Below are positions 1-5,115 of a stretch of 6,222 nt of DNA, piece after piece. A program made the position numbers and the translations under genes. How positions within the stretch are numbered: position 1 is the stretch's first letter; each line of letters opens with the position of its first letter. The notes below the pieces were generated by a model, which had not been told where the DNA came from, did no database searches, and worked only from the letters and a program-made list of their open reading frames with translations. Source of the DNA: Hyphomicrobiales bacterium (lineage in GTDB: Bacteria > Pseudomonadota > Alphaproteobacteria > Rhizobiales > S144-35); NCBI GenBank assembly GCA_015494185.1, contig WGBT01000410.1, positions 1 through 6,222 of the forward strand, in the 5' to 3' direction.

Positions 1-996
1 CTGTATGTGTCGGCCACGCCCGGGCCTTACGAAGAGGCGCAGGCCGACGCCATCGCCCGTCAGGTGGTGCGCCCCACCGGCTTGCTCGACCCGGTCATCG
101 AGGTGCGCCCGGTGGCCACCCAGGTGGACGATGTGCTGTCGGAAATCAACAAGCGGGTGGCGTGCAACGAGCGCGTGCTGGTGCTCACCCTGACCAAGCG
201 CATGGCCGAGGATTTGACCGAATATCTCCATGACAATGGGGTGCGCGTGCGCTACATGCATTCCGGTATCGACACCTTGGAACGCATCGAAATCATCCGG
301 GATCTGCGTCTGGGCGCCTTTGATGTGCTCGTCGGCATCAACCTTCTGCGTGAGGGGCTCGACATTCCCGAATGTGCCCTTGTCGCCATTTTAGATGCCG
401 ACAAGGAAGGTTTTTTGCGCTCTGACACCTCGCTCATTCAGACCATTGGCCGGGCCGCGCGCAATGTCGAGGGGCGCTGTATTCTCTATGCGGATAAGAT
501 CACCGGCTCCATGAAACGCGCCATCGAGGAGACCGAGCGCCGCCGCAAAAAACAGCTTGCCTATAACAAAGCCCATGGCATCACCCCGCAAACGGTGCGG
601 AAAAATATCGGCGACATTTTGGAAAGTGTCTATGAGCAGGATTACGTCACTGCCGATACCGGGCCGGGCTTTGCCGAACAGGGCCAAGCGGCGCTTATCG
701 GGCATAATCTGGAGGCTGTCATCAAGGATATGGAAACCCGGATGAAGGCCGCTGCGAGCAATCTGGAATTTGAAGAAGCCGCCCGGCTGCGTGATGAAAT
801 CAAACGCCTGCGGGAGCAGGAGTTGTTGCTTGCCAACGACCCGCTTGCCCGGCAAAGCGCTCTCGATCAACTGAACGGCAAGTTGACCGCCCCCCCATCC
901 CGCAAGCAAACCATCTCACGCTCTTCCGGCGGACGCCCCGGCACCCGTACCTATCGCAAGAAGGGAAACAACACCCGCCAGAAAACCCGGCGCTAA
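1..996 (+). CDS. uvrB: UvrABC system protein B, C-terminal part (5' end outside window)
   Basis: UvrB is the DNA-damage-verifying helicase-like subunit of the cytoplasmic UvrABC nucleotide excision repair complex; it is loaded by UvrA and then recruits UvrC. The first visible codons read LYVSATPGPYE, the helicase motif III region, so roughly the N-terminal half (Walker A, beta-hairpin) lies upstream of the window. The visible 331 residues contain TLTKRMAEDLTEYL (about 63-76), the MHSGIDTLER segment (86-95), VLVGINLLREGLDIPE (about 110-125), DADKEGFLRS (132-141) and the motif VI arginine finger region QTIGRAARN (147-155). A C-terminal UVR domain (about 240-275, with NLEFEEAARLRDEIKRL) binds UvrC. 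After it comes a basic tail of about 50 residues rich in Arg, Lys and Ser. The frame is open to TAA at 994-996. Downstream lies the convergent thpR gene. Identification is very secure from motif order alone. Confidence 0.97.
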   Translation: MYVSATPGPYEEAQADAIARQVVRPTGLLDPVIEVRPVATQVDDVLSEINKRVACNERVLVLTLTKRMAEDLTEYLHDNGVRVRYMHSGIDTLERIEIIRDLRLGAFDVLVGINLLREGLDIPECALVAILDADKEGFLRSDTSLIQTIGRAARNVEGRCILYADKITGSMKRAIEETERRRKKQLAYNKAHGITPQTVRKNIGDILESVYEQDYVTADTGPGFAEQGQAALIGHNLEAVIKDMETRMKAAASNLEFEEAARLRDEIKRLREQELLLANDPLARQSALDQLNGKLTAPPSRKQTISRSSGGRPGTRTYRKKGNNTRQKTRR

Positions 997-1082
997 CCAT
1001 GAAACCGGTCAAGATTAAGGGCCCTTGGTATCACACTGGACTTAACGAACAGAGTCCAACACGGTCTACCTTCTGGCGGCCT

Positions 1083-1133
1083 GGCCTGGACCTGTCCTTG
1101 CATTCCATGGTACGCCCCTGGCATATTCATGCC
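1083..1133 (+). repeat. Degenerate third copy of the intergenic repeat unit, downstream of uvrB
   Basis: Positions 1083-1108 match the reverse complement of 2166-2191 at 24 of 26 bases. They also share GTCCTTGCATTCC (1094-1106) with 1928-1940. A second box, CTGGCATATTC at 1118-1128, matches 1954-1964 at 10 of 11 bases. The distance between the starts of the two boxes is 24 bp here, 26 bp in the copy at 1928 and about 25 bp in the copy on the other strand near 2150. The same two boxes at the same spacing argue for a true repeat unit. The copy reaches the last codons and the stop codon of thpR. Confidence 0.65.
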
Positions 1134-1714
1134 CCTTTTTCTTGCCGGGAGATGGAAGATGAAGCGGGATCGGCCTCCAAATTCTCGGCCGCATACCAGA
1201 CCTCTTCAATATAAGGCCCTCCCCCCCGTGAAGCGCGGGCGGAATATAAGCCAAAACCCTGCACCGTGAAATCTTCTGCGATGACTTCCGAACGCATGGC
1301 AAGATAGCCCGCAACATCCTCAGCCGTCGTTTGCCGCAGTCTCGCCAAAGTGATATGCGGCTGAAACTTGCGTCTTTCCGGTGCCAAGCCAACCCGCTGG
1401 GCCGCCTGCTCATGGGCCATTTGCAGTCTCGACAGAGGTTCGCTTGGCGCAATCCCAACATAGAGCGCCCGCGGCTTTTTCCCGCCAAAACAGGCCAGCC
1501 CCGTAAGCCTGACAGAAAAAGGCTTGAAACGGATTTCGGACAGCGATTCCGTAAAATCCTCGGCTAGATCTGCAGAAATATCACCCGCAAAACGCAAAGT
1601 GATGTGATAGTCTTCAGGCTCGACCCAGCGCGCGCCAGGCAAGCCGCCTTGAAACAAAGTCAATCTTTGCCGAAGCCAATCTGGCAGGGCCAAGGCCGTA
1701 AACAAACGCGGCAT
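1127..1714 (-). CDS. thpR: RNA 2',3'-cyclic phosphodiesterase (ThpR/LigT family, 2H phosphoesterase)
   Basis: Members of this family hydrolyse 2',3'-cyclic phosphate RNA ends to 2'-phosphates and can ligate tRNA halves in vitro; the cellular role is poorly defined. With the chosen start the protein has 195 residues. It shows both signature HxTx motifs of the 2H fold: YHITLRF with His37/Thr39, and PHITLAR with His120/Thr122. The N terminus MPRLFTALALP matches the usual opening beta-strand of the family (M-R-L-F-V-A-hydrophobic). A GTG six codons upstream (1732) is possible, but the ATG at 1714 fits the family better; neither has a strong Shine-Dalgarno, only a weak AAAAGA before the ATG. The last 15 or so residues (Ala/Ser/Arg-rich) look like a poorly conserved extension. 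The stop codon falls within a degenerate copy of the intergenic repeat. The gene is convergent with uvrB; I see no convincing promoter. Confidence 0.93.
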   Translation of the reverse strand: MPRLFTALALPDWLRQRLTLFQGGLPGARWVEPEDYHITLRFAGDISADLAEDFTESLSEIRFKPFSVRLTGLACFGGKKPRALYVGIAPSEPLSRLQMAHEQAAQRVGLAPERRKFQPHITLARLRQTTAEDVAGYLAMRSEVIAEDFTVQGFGLYSARASRGGGPYIEEVWYAAENLEADPASSSISRQEKGA

Positions 1715-1862
1715 AGTCTTTTCGTATCGCACAAGAGGTTATAAGAAATAACGTATGATACTGGCGGTATTTGCTATTGACCACTCCATGCTTTCCGTAT
1801 CCCTTTGAAGTCTCTTCGTAAACGGAATGGGATACGAGTCAAGGCCAGGGCTGTTAGTATTA

Positions 1863-1890
1863 GTATAAGATGTAAAGTATAAGATGTAAA
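1863..1890. repeat. Perfect 14-bp tandem duplication
   Basis: GTATAAGATGTAAA occurs at 1863-1876 and again, without change, at 1877-1890. It is preceded by two copies of TTAGTA (1854-1865). The unit is AT-rich and not a multiple of three, which agrees with non-coding DNA. It sits about 20 bp outside the left end of the inverted-repeat element and may be simple replication slippage. Confidence 0.85.
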
Positions 1891-2030
1891 AGTCTACATT
1901 CAAAACCTTAGAGACAGTGTCAGATCCGTCCTTGCATTCCCATACGTGAGACACTGGCATTTTCGACAAGTTCGTCAAGGACCGGCATTTTCAAGCCCCG
2001 TCGTGCCGAGAAGCCTCGGTGGCCTCACCG

Positions 2031-2106
2031 CACTCCACGCTCGCTTGTTTTAGGCCCCTGTCGTACCTCTCGCCTGCAAGGCTCCCGTCACTCCACACTC
2101 GCTTGT
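2031..2106. repeat. Direct repeat inside the inverted-repeat element
   Basis: The 18-bp segment at 2031-2048 (CACTCCACGCTCGCTTGT) recurs at 2089-2106 with a single G-to-A change, a 58-bp period. The flanks are more weakly alike: CCCCGTCGTGCC upstream of the first copy compares with CCCCTGTCGTACC upstream of the second. The core therefore appears to have arisen by an old duplication of a roughly 58-bp unit. Confidence 0.7.
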
Positions 2107-2116
2107 GGTGGCCGCG

Positions 2117-2162
2117 AAGCGGTTTCATCCTTGACAAACTTGTCGAAAATGCAAAACCGCTT
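2117..2162. repeat. Hairpin-forming right arm of the repeat element
   Basis: AAGCGGTTT at 2117-2125 is perfectly complementary to AAACCGCTT at 2154-2162. Between them lies a smaller inverted repeat, GACAA at 2133-2137 with TTGTC at 2140-2144. The arm could thus fold on its own into a two-part hairpin. The left arm of the element lacks the outer 9-bp stem, so this hairpin is specific to the right-hand copy. Confidence 0.6.
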
Positions 2163-2352
2163 ACTATGAAATGCAAGGACAGGTTCAGGCCGAAAGGTGT
2201 TGTCAACAACTGACACTGTCTGTCAGGTAAGTTCAGATTTTTACAGGTAAAGCTTAGAAGAGGTAAACAAGACAGCCAGCGTCTCTTAGAGCACAAGTCC
2301 TTCACGCGGGAACCGTTTTTCGGCGTCAATTGTGCGGCAAAACAAGATTTCC

Positions 2353-2388
2353 GAGCAAAATCCAATTCCATAGAATCGGATTTTGCTC
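2353..2388 (-). terminator. Strong imperfect palindrome downstream of infC; candidate terminator or palindromic repeat
   Basis: GAGCAAAATCC (2353-2363) pairs with GGATTTTGCTC (2378-2388). After one A-C mismatch, ATTC (2365-2368) pairs with GAAT (2373-2376) around a 4-nt CATA loop, giving a 15-pair stem. It lies 100-135 bp past the infC stop on the transcribed strand. On that strand the sequence after the stem is GGAAATCTTGTTTT, so a T-rich stretch starts only after several bases. It is therefore not a textbook intrinsic terminator and may equally be a dispersed palindromic repeat. Confidence 0.4.
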
Positions 2389-2409
2389 TAACTCACGCGC
2401 AACCTTTCA

Positions 2410-2427
2410 CGGTTGATGGATCAACCG
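2410..2427 (-). terminator. Perfect 18-bp palindrome shortly after infC; possible 3' hairpin
   Basis: CGGTTGATGGATCAACCG has complementary 8-bp halves around a central GG; in RNA it would form a stem of about 6 pairs with a small loop. It starts about 60 bp past the infC stop. No T-run follows it on the infC strand, so it could be a mRNA 3'-end stabiliser, a Rho-linked stem or a protein-binding palindrome. Confidence 0.35.
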
Positions 2428-2487
2428 CTTCTGCATTCCATATATCATGCCAGATGCCATGATTTCACACGCCCTATTTCGCGCCCC

Positions 2488-3024
2488 CTATTTCGGAGCC
2501 AGCACCATCATCATCTGGCGCCCCTCCAGCTTGGGTTCCAATTCCACCTTGGCAATCTCTTGCATTTCGTCGCGCACCCGCTCCAACAATCGCACACCCA
2601 GCTCCCGATGGGCCATTTCACGCCCGCGAAACCGCAAGGTCACCTTGACCTTGTCACCATGCTCAAAGAATTTGCGGATGCTTTTCATCTTCACTTGGTA
2701 ATCGTGAACATCGATATTCGGCCGCATCTTGATTTCTTTGACATCGACAGTCTTTTGCTTTTTGCGCGCTTCGCTGGCCTTTTTCTGCGCCATATATTTA
2801 TATTTGCCGTAGTCAAGAATTTTACAGACCGGGGGATTGGCATTGGGCGAGATTTCAACCAGATCAAGACCAGCCTCCTGGGCTCTCTCCAACCCTTCTT
2901 CCCTGGTCACGATTCCAAGATTCTTGCCATTTTCATCAATCAGTTGAATTTCCTGGGCTCTGATTTGCTCATTCGCCTTGGGCCCGTCAAATCGCGGGGC
3001 TTGTGCTTTGCGCGGACGGCGCAC
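2488..3024 (-). CDS. infC: Translation initiation factor IF-3
   Basis: IF3 binds the 30S subunit, prevents premature 50S joining and checks start codon and initiator tRNA pairing. The 178-residue product is full length (E. coli 180). The N-terminal domain spans about 18-85 and ends in the family signature KILDYGKYKYMAQK (68-81). A Lys-rich linker (82-92) leads to the C-terminal domain, with VKEIKMRPNIDVHDYQVK (about 95-112) and KVKVTLRFRGREMAHRELG (125-143). The start is GTG at 3024. The next codons upstream are AAC and TGG and then an in-frame TAG, so no ATT-type start is available. AGGAG at 3036-3040 lies 11 bases upstream. The gene is not followed by rpmI-rplT, nor preceded by thrS within the window. 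A possible promoter lies at 3088-3115. Confidence 0.97.
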   Translation of the reverse strand: MRRPRKAQAPRFDGPKANEQIRAQEIQLIDENGKNLGIVTREEGLERAQEAGLDLVEISPNANPPVCKILDYGKYKYMAQKKASEARKKQKTVDVKEIKMRPNIDVHDYQVKMKSIRKFFEHGDKVKVTLRFRGREMAHRELGVRLLERVRDEMQEIAKVELEPKLEGRQMMMVLAPK

Positions 3025-3035
3025 GTTCCACTACT

Positions 3036-3040
3036 CTCCT
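3036..3040 (-). promoter_or_regulatory. Ribosome-binding site of infC
   Basis: On the minus strand AGGAG (extended AGGAGAG, 3034-3040) precedes the GTG start at 3024 by 11 bases. The spacing is a little long. An in-frame TAG at 3031-3033 leaves GTG as the only plausible start codon. Confidence 0.6.
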
Positions 3041-3087
3041 CTTGTTGAGCGGCGTCGCCAAACGATGGGTCATGCTGTTGTGCTGTA

Positions 3088-3115
3088 CTTATAACCAACG
3101 ATGCAGCGACCACAA
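3088..3115 (-). promoter_or_regulatory. Candidate sigma-70 type promoter for infC
   Basis: Read on the minus strand, TTGTGG (3110-3115) and TATAAG (3088-3093) are separated by 16 bp. The -10 box differs from TATAAT at one base. Transcription would start near 3081, giving a leader of about 55-60 bases before the GTG. This supports infC having its own promoter rather than depending on the gene 250 bp upstream. Confidence 0.4.
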
Positions 3116-3167
3116 CCCATTTGGCTCGCGCTGTTCTTGACCATCTCATGAAATCATATCACCTGCA

Positions 3168-3199
3168 CCATGGCTGGCGACAGCTGAATCCTGCCATGG
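3168..3199. repeat. Inverted repeat between the PhzF-family gene and infC
   Basis: CCATGGC at 3168-3174 is perfectly complementary to GCCATGG at 3193-3199, with an 18-nt gap. It lies about 80-110 bp past the stop of the PhzF-family gene and upstream of the candidate infC promoter. It may end upstream transcription, but no T-run follows on either strand. Confidence 0.3.
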
Positions 3200-3275
3200 A
3201 TCCGTGACAATCGCAACCCTCAATGTGTCATGATCATGCTTCAAATGATTTACCGCTGCCCGAATACCCAGCCCC

Positions 3276-4184
3276 CTAGACCGTCAATTCACCCTGCTCG
3301 CTCACAATCGCATTCCCGCCAATGCGCACCGCGTGAAGCCGGCTATGCTCGATCACCAGTTCCAAAGAAATCTGACTTGCCCGTCCCATCTCGATCCCCT
3401 GTTCGATGAAATAGCGATGCGTTCCCTCACGGGGATCATCAAAACGGTCGATCGCACCTGCAAAGGCCGCTGCCGCACTGCCAGTCGCTGGGTCTTCATC
3501 GATCCCCAACAATGGCGCAAACACCCGGGCATGAAAATGACACCCACTATTGAGCGTCTCACGGCAATAAACAAACAGCGAATCCAGACCATCCCCCAAG
3601 ACATCGCGCCAAGCCGCCTTTGTCACCTCGATACGTGCCATGGCGGACAGCCCATGAACCGGCACCATCACGAATTCGAGCCCGGCGCGATAAACTGACG
3701 GCACATGATTTTCAAAGCCAAGCTCAGCCTTGGTCAGGCCCAGCACCATCGACAAAGCCTCAAGATCCGGCGGCGCCCCGCCCTGTTCCGGCAAATTGGG
3801 GGTGTCAAATTCGGCAAAGGCAAGCCCCTCAGGCCGCAGTTTGACGCCGACCCGCACCGTCCCCGTCTTTTCTTCCAGCGCGACGATCACATTTTGCGGG
3901 TGCTCAATGGCGCCATAACGTTGCGACGCCAATAAAATCGCCGTCCCAATCGTTGGATGACCGGCAAAAGGCACTTCCACCGTTGGGGTGAAAATCCGCA
4001 ACTTGGCATTATGCATGGGATTGTCTGGCGGCAGCAAAAAAACCGTCTCAGAAACCCCAAACTTGTTGGCAATGGCGAGCATTTCATTACTGCTCAACCC
4101 TTCGGCATTTTCGACCACCGCCAACGGATTGCCGCCGCCCGCCTGAGCCGTGAAAACGTCGAGCATATGGTAGCGCCTGATCAT
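3276..4184 (-). CDS. PhzF-family epimerase/isomerase (phenazine biosynthesis PhzF-like fold)
   Basis: The family has a two-lobed diaminopimelate-epimerase-like fold. PhzF itself isomerises trans-2,3-dihydro-3-hydroxyanthranilate, but most members have unknown substrates. The 302-residue product shows the expected order of motifs. YHMLDVFTAQAGGGNPLAVV lies near the N terminus. GVSETVFL carries the likely catalytic Glu46 (PhzF Glu45). FTPTVEVPFAGHPTIG (65-80) and the C-terminal half motif DEDPATGSAAAAF form the active site cleft. The ATG at 4184 gives MIRRYHMLDVFT, the usual family N terminus; a TTG at 4199 and an ATG at 4166 are alternatives, and no site has a strong Shine-Dalgarno. No phenazine genes are nearby, so phenazine synthesis should not be inferred. 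An operator-like palindrome lies upstream at 4316-4331. Confidence 0.92.
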   Translation of the reverse strand: MIRRYHMLDVFTAQAGGGNPLAVVENAEGLSSNEMLAIANKFGVSETVFLLPPDNPMHNAKLRIFTPTVEVPFAGHPTIGTAILLASQRYGAIEHPQNVIVALEEKTGTVRVGVKLRPEGLAFAEFDTPNLPEQGGAPPDLEALSMVLGLTKAELGFENHVPSVYRAGLEFVMVPVHGLSAMARIEVTKAAWRDVLGDGLDSLFVYCRETLNSGCHFHARVFAPLLGIDEDPATGSAAAAFAGAIDRFDDPREGTHRYFIEQGIEMGRASQISLELVIEHSRLHAVRIGGNAIVSEQGELTV

Positions 4185-4306
4185 CAGCGTCTGTTCCAAA
4201 TCCTGTTCGTTGCGTTTGTTCGATGTTGTCTTGTCTGGCTGCGGAAGAACGCAAAGGCAAACGCCCTAGCACTGACAGGAAACAGCGGAGAAGAAAAGCT
4301 CAATCG

Positions 4307-4331
4307 TGTCAATTTATGTGAAATTCCACAT
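4307..4331 (-). promoter_or_regulatory. Operator-like palindrome next to a TTGACA box, upstream of the PhzF-family gene
   Basis: ATGTGAAATTCCACAT at 4316-4331 is a 16-bp palindrome with one mismatched pair. Three bases further downstream on the minus strand is a perfect -35 hexamer, TTGACA (4307-4312). The layout, a regulator site just upstream of a -35 box, resembles an activator-dependent promoter. Its TGTG...CACA ends recall Crp/Fnr-family sites, although the spacing is two bases shorter than the Crp consensus. No good -10 box is visible 16-18 bp downstream, which keeps this tentative. Confidence 0.35.
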
Positions 4332-4401
4332 TTGATCAGGCAGGCAATCGCCGCCAACTTCCCCAAGCCCCCCCTTTATTGCAAATCAACTGGACCGGCG
4401 C

Positions 4402-4953
4402 CTATTCTGCGGCTGTCTTGACGATGTCATCAAGCAGCTCGTTGACCTTTGCCAAGGCTTTATTCGACGCCTCCGATCCAGGCCATTGCAGCAGCCGGTA
4501 GCCGATATGGGTCTTGCCCGGTTCCGCCAAGGTTTCATAGAGATAGACCGTATAGGGGCAAAACACCATGTTTTTCGGATCAGCCTCCATCGCCCCGCGA
4601 GACAAAACCGCCGAGCAAAACGAAAGATACATTGCGCCTTTATAAATTTTTTTCGTGGCACCAATGTCTTTCCCGGTTCGCTCCAACATCCCTTTCAGGT
4701 CGCCGGTCGACTCGATTTTCAAACCTTTTTCGGTGATCGCATCTTCAAGATCGAACTTGGCGTCCTCAAAGCTCTTCTCAGCGGTATAGAACTTGAACGG
4801 CAAATCGGCCGCCCTGGCTTGCGTGACGAATACCAAAGCAATCGTTGCGGCAACCCCAAACAATGTCACGGCAAGCCACACCCGTTGAAAAAAACGCCGA
4901 TTTGCGGGGAGTGTGTTTGTGAGGTGGGCATTTGTGAGATGTGCGTGGGTCAT
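4402..4953 (-). CDS. Exported DUF302 domain protein
   Basis: The 183-residue product has an N-terminal signal peptide and a DUF302 domain, a family of unknown function. The start is fixed by GGAGG six bases before the ATG at 4953; the longer open frame up to 5085 is not supported. Residues 1-18 include the duplicated pentapeptide AHLTN-AHLTN. Then comes NRRFFQR (18-24), a hydrophobic segment (about 25-44) and a likely cleavage site after ARA (46-48). The mature part starts ADLPFKFYTAEKSFEDAKFDLEDA and contains YLSFCSAVLSRGAME and MVFCPYTVYLYE, matching the DUF302 core in shape. Cys113 and Cys132 are the only cysteines. The protein is probably periplasmic. It follows cobT by 162 bp and has a candidate promoter of its own. 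DUF302 is assigned by sequence resemblance only. Confidence 0.82.
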   Translation of the reverse strand: MTHAHLTNAHLTNTLPANRRFFQRVWLAVTLFGVAATIALVFVTQARAADLPFKFYTAEKSFEDAKFDLEDAITEKGLKIESTGDLKGMLERTGKDIGATKKIYKGAMYLSFCSAVLSRGAMEADPKNMVFCPYTVYLYETLAEPGKTHIGYRLLQWPGSEASNKALAKVNELLDDIVKTAAE

Positions 4954-4959
4954 AACGGT

Positions 4960-4964
4960 CCTCC
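4960..4964 (-). promoter_or_regulatory. Strong Shine-Dalgarno deciding the DUF302 gene start
   Basis: GGAGG on the minus strand lies exactly six bases before the ATG at 4953. It selects this ATG over upstream in-frame starts and gives a protein that begins directly with a signal peptide. Confidence 0.85.
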
Positions 4965-4978
4965 ATGATCCTGCGCCT

Positions 4979-5008
4979 ATTTTAAAACCCATTCGGCTGC
5001 CAGCGCAA
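4979..5008 (-). promoter_or_regulatory. Candidate promoter for the DUF302 gene
   Basis: On the minus strand TTGCGC (5003-5008) and TAAAAT (4979-4984) are 18 bp apart; the -10 box matches TATAAT at five of six bases. Transcription would start near 4972, leaving a short leader of about 18 bases that still includes the Shine-Dalgarno. Confidence 0.4.
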
Positions 5009-5051
5009 TCCTTGTTGAAGAGAAGAAAGGCAGGTTGATTTGATCTTCTAA

Positions 5052-5078
5052 GCGCATGCCATTCCCAATGGCATGCTC
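5052..5078 (-). terminator. Hairpin between cobT and the DUF302 gene, candidate cobT terminator
   Basis: GCATGCCATT at 5054-5063 is perfectly complementary to AATGGCATGC at 5067-5076, giving a 10-bp stem with a 3-nt loop, about 40 bp past the cobT stop. The sequence that follows on the minus strand (GCTTAGAAGATC) is not T-rich. The hairpin is convincing, but intrinsic termination is uncertain. Confidence 0.5.
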
Positions 5079-5115
5079 TTCCCACCCCCTTGCGCCAAGA
5101 GGAAACGCAAACAGG

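Larger units (their letters stand above)
1912..2221. repeat. About 310-bp inverted-repeat element, MITE-like, no coding capacity
   Basis: The outer ends are a perfect 12-bp inverted repeat: AGACAGTGTCAG at 1912-1923 and its complement at 2210-2221. Inside lie two further inverted pairs in the same order. GTCCTTGCAT at 1928-1937 has its complement near 2172-2181. A 25-bp segment at 1957-1981 (core GCATTTTCGACAAG) has its complement at 2128-2152 with one mismatch. Three nested pairs make this a structured element rather than chance. The core between the arms contains a degenerate direct repeat of about 58 bp. No transposase, long ORF or clear target-site duplication was found. It could be a non-autonomous transposable element or a composite of smaller palindromic intergenic repeats; the family is not one I can name. 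Confidence 0.65.
1733..2487. other. Long non-coding stretch between thpR and infC
   Basis: These 755 bases lie between the start of thpR and the stop of infC, both on the minus strand, and hold no ORF with a ribosome-binding site or recognisable protein. The part from 1733 to about 1910 is AT-richer than the rest and contains an 8-bp inverted repeat (CGTATCCC 1796-1803, GGGATACG 1829-1836) and a 14-bp tandem duplication. The middle, 1912-2221, is an inverted-repeat element. The part from 2222 to 2487 contains two strong palindromes. The density of repeats and lack of codon structure suggest accumulated intergenic elements rather than a lost gene. Any thpR promoter must also lie here, but none could be called. 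Confidence 0.7.

Noticed and set aside
1037..1058. TGGACT/AGTCCA stem after uvrB as a terminator
   Set aside because: The stem is only 6 bp with a 10-nt loop and no T-run, too weak to call.
999..1214. Small plus-strand open frame starting 2 bp after uvrB
   Set aside because: It overlaps the 3' part of thpR and a repeat copy, and its product has no recognisable features. The close spacing to uvrB alone is not enough.
1739..1978. 79-residue minus-strand open frame upstream of thpR
   Set aside because: It has no ribosome-binding site or family likeness, and it crosses the 14-bp tandem repeat and the left arm of the repeat element.
1991..2371. 126-residue minus-strand open frame across the intergenic region
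   Set aside because: It runs through the inverted-repeat element, starts inside the loop of a palindrome, has no Shine-Dalgarno and shows no recognisable domain. It is best explained as an open frame by chance.
2413..3048. 211-residue plus-strand open frame
   Set aside because: It is antisense to infC over nearly its whole length and its composition is that of a reversed coding frame.
3957..4421. 154-residue plus-strand open frame spanning the PhzF gene start and the spacer
   Set aside because: Most of it is antisense to the well-supported PhzF-family gene, and there is no domain likeness in the remainder.
4954..5085. N-terminal extension of the DUF302 protein
   Set aside because: The internal ATG at 4953 has a near-ideal Shine-Dalgarno and directly starts a signal peptide. 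The extension would bury that signal and crosses the candidate promoter.
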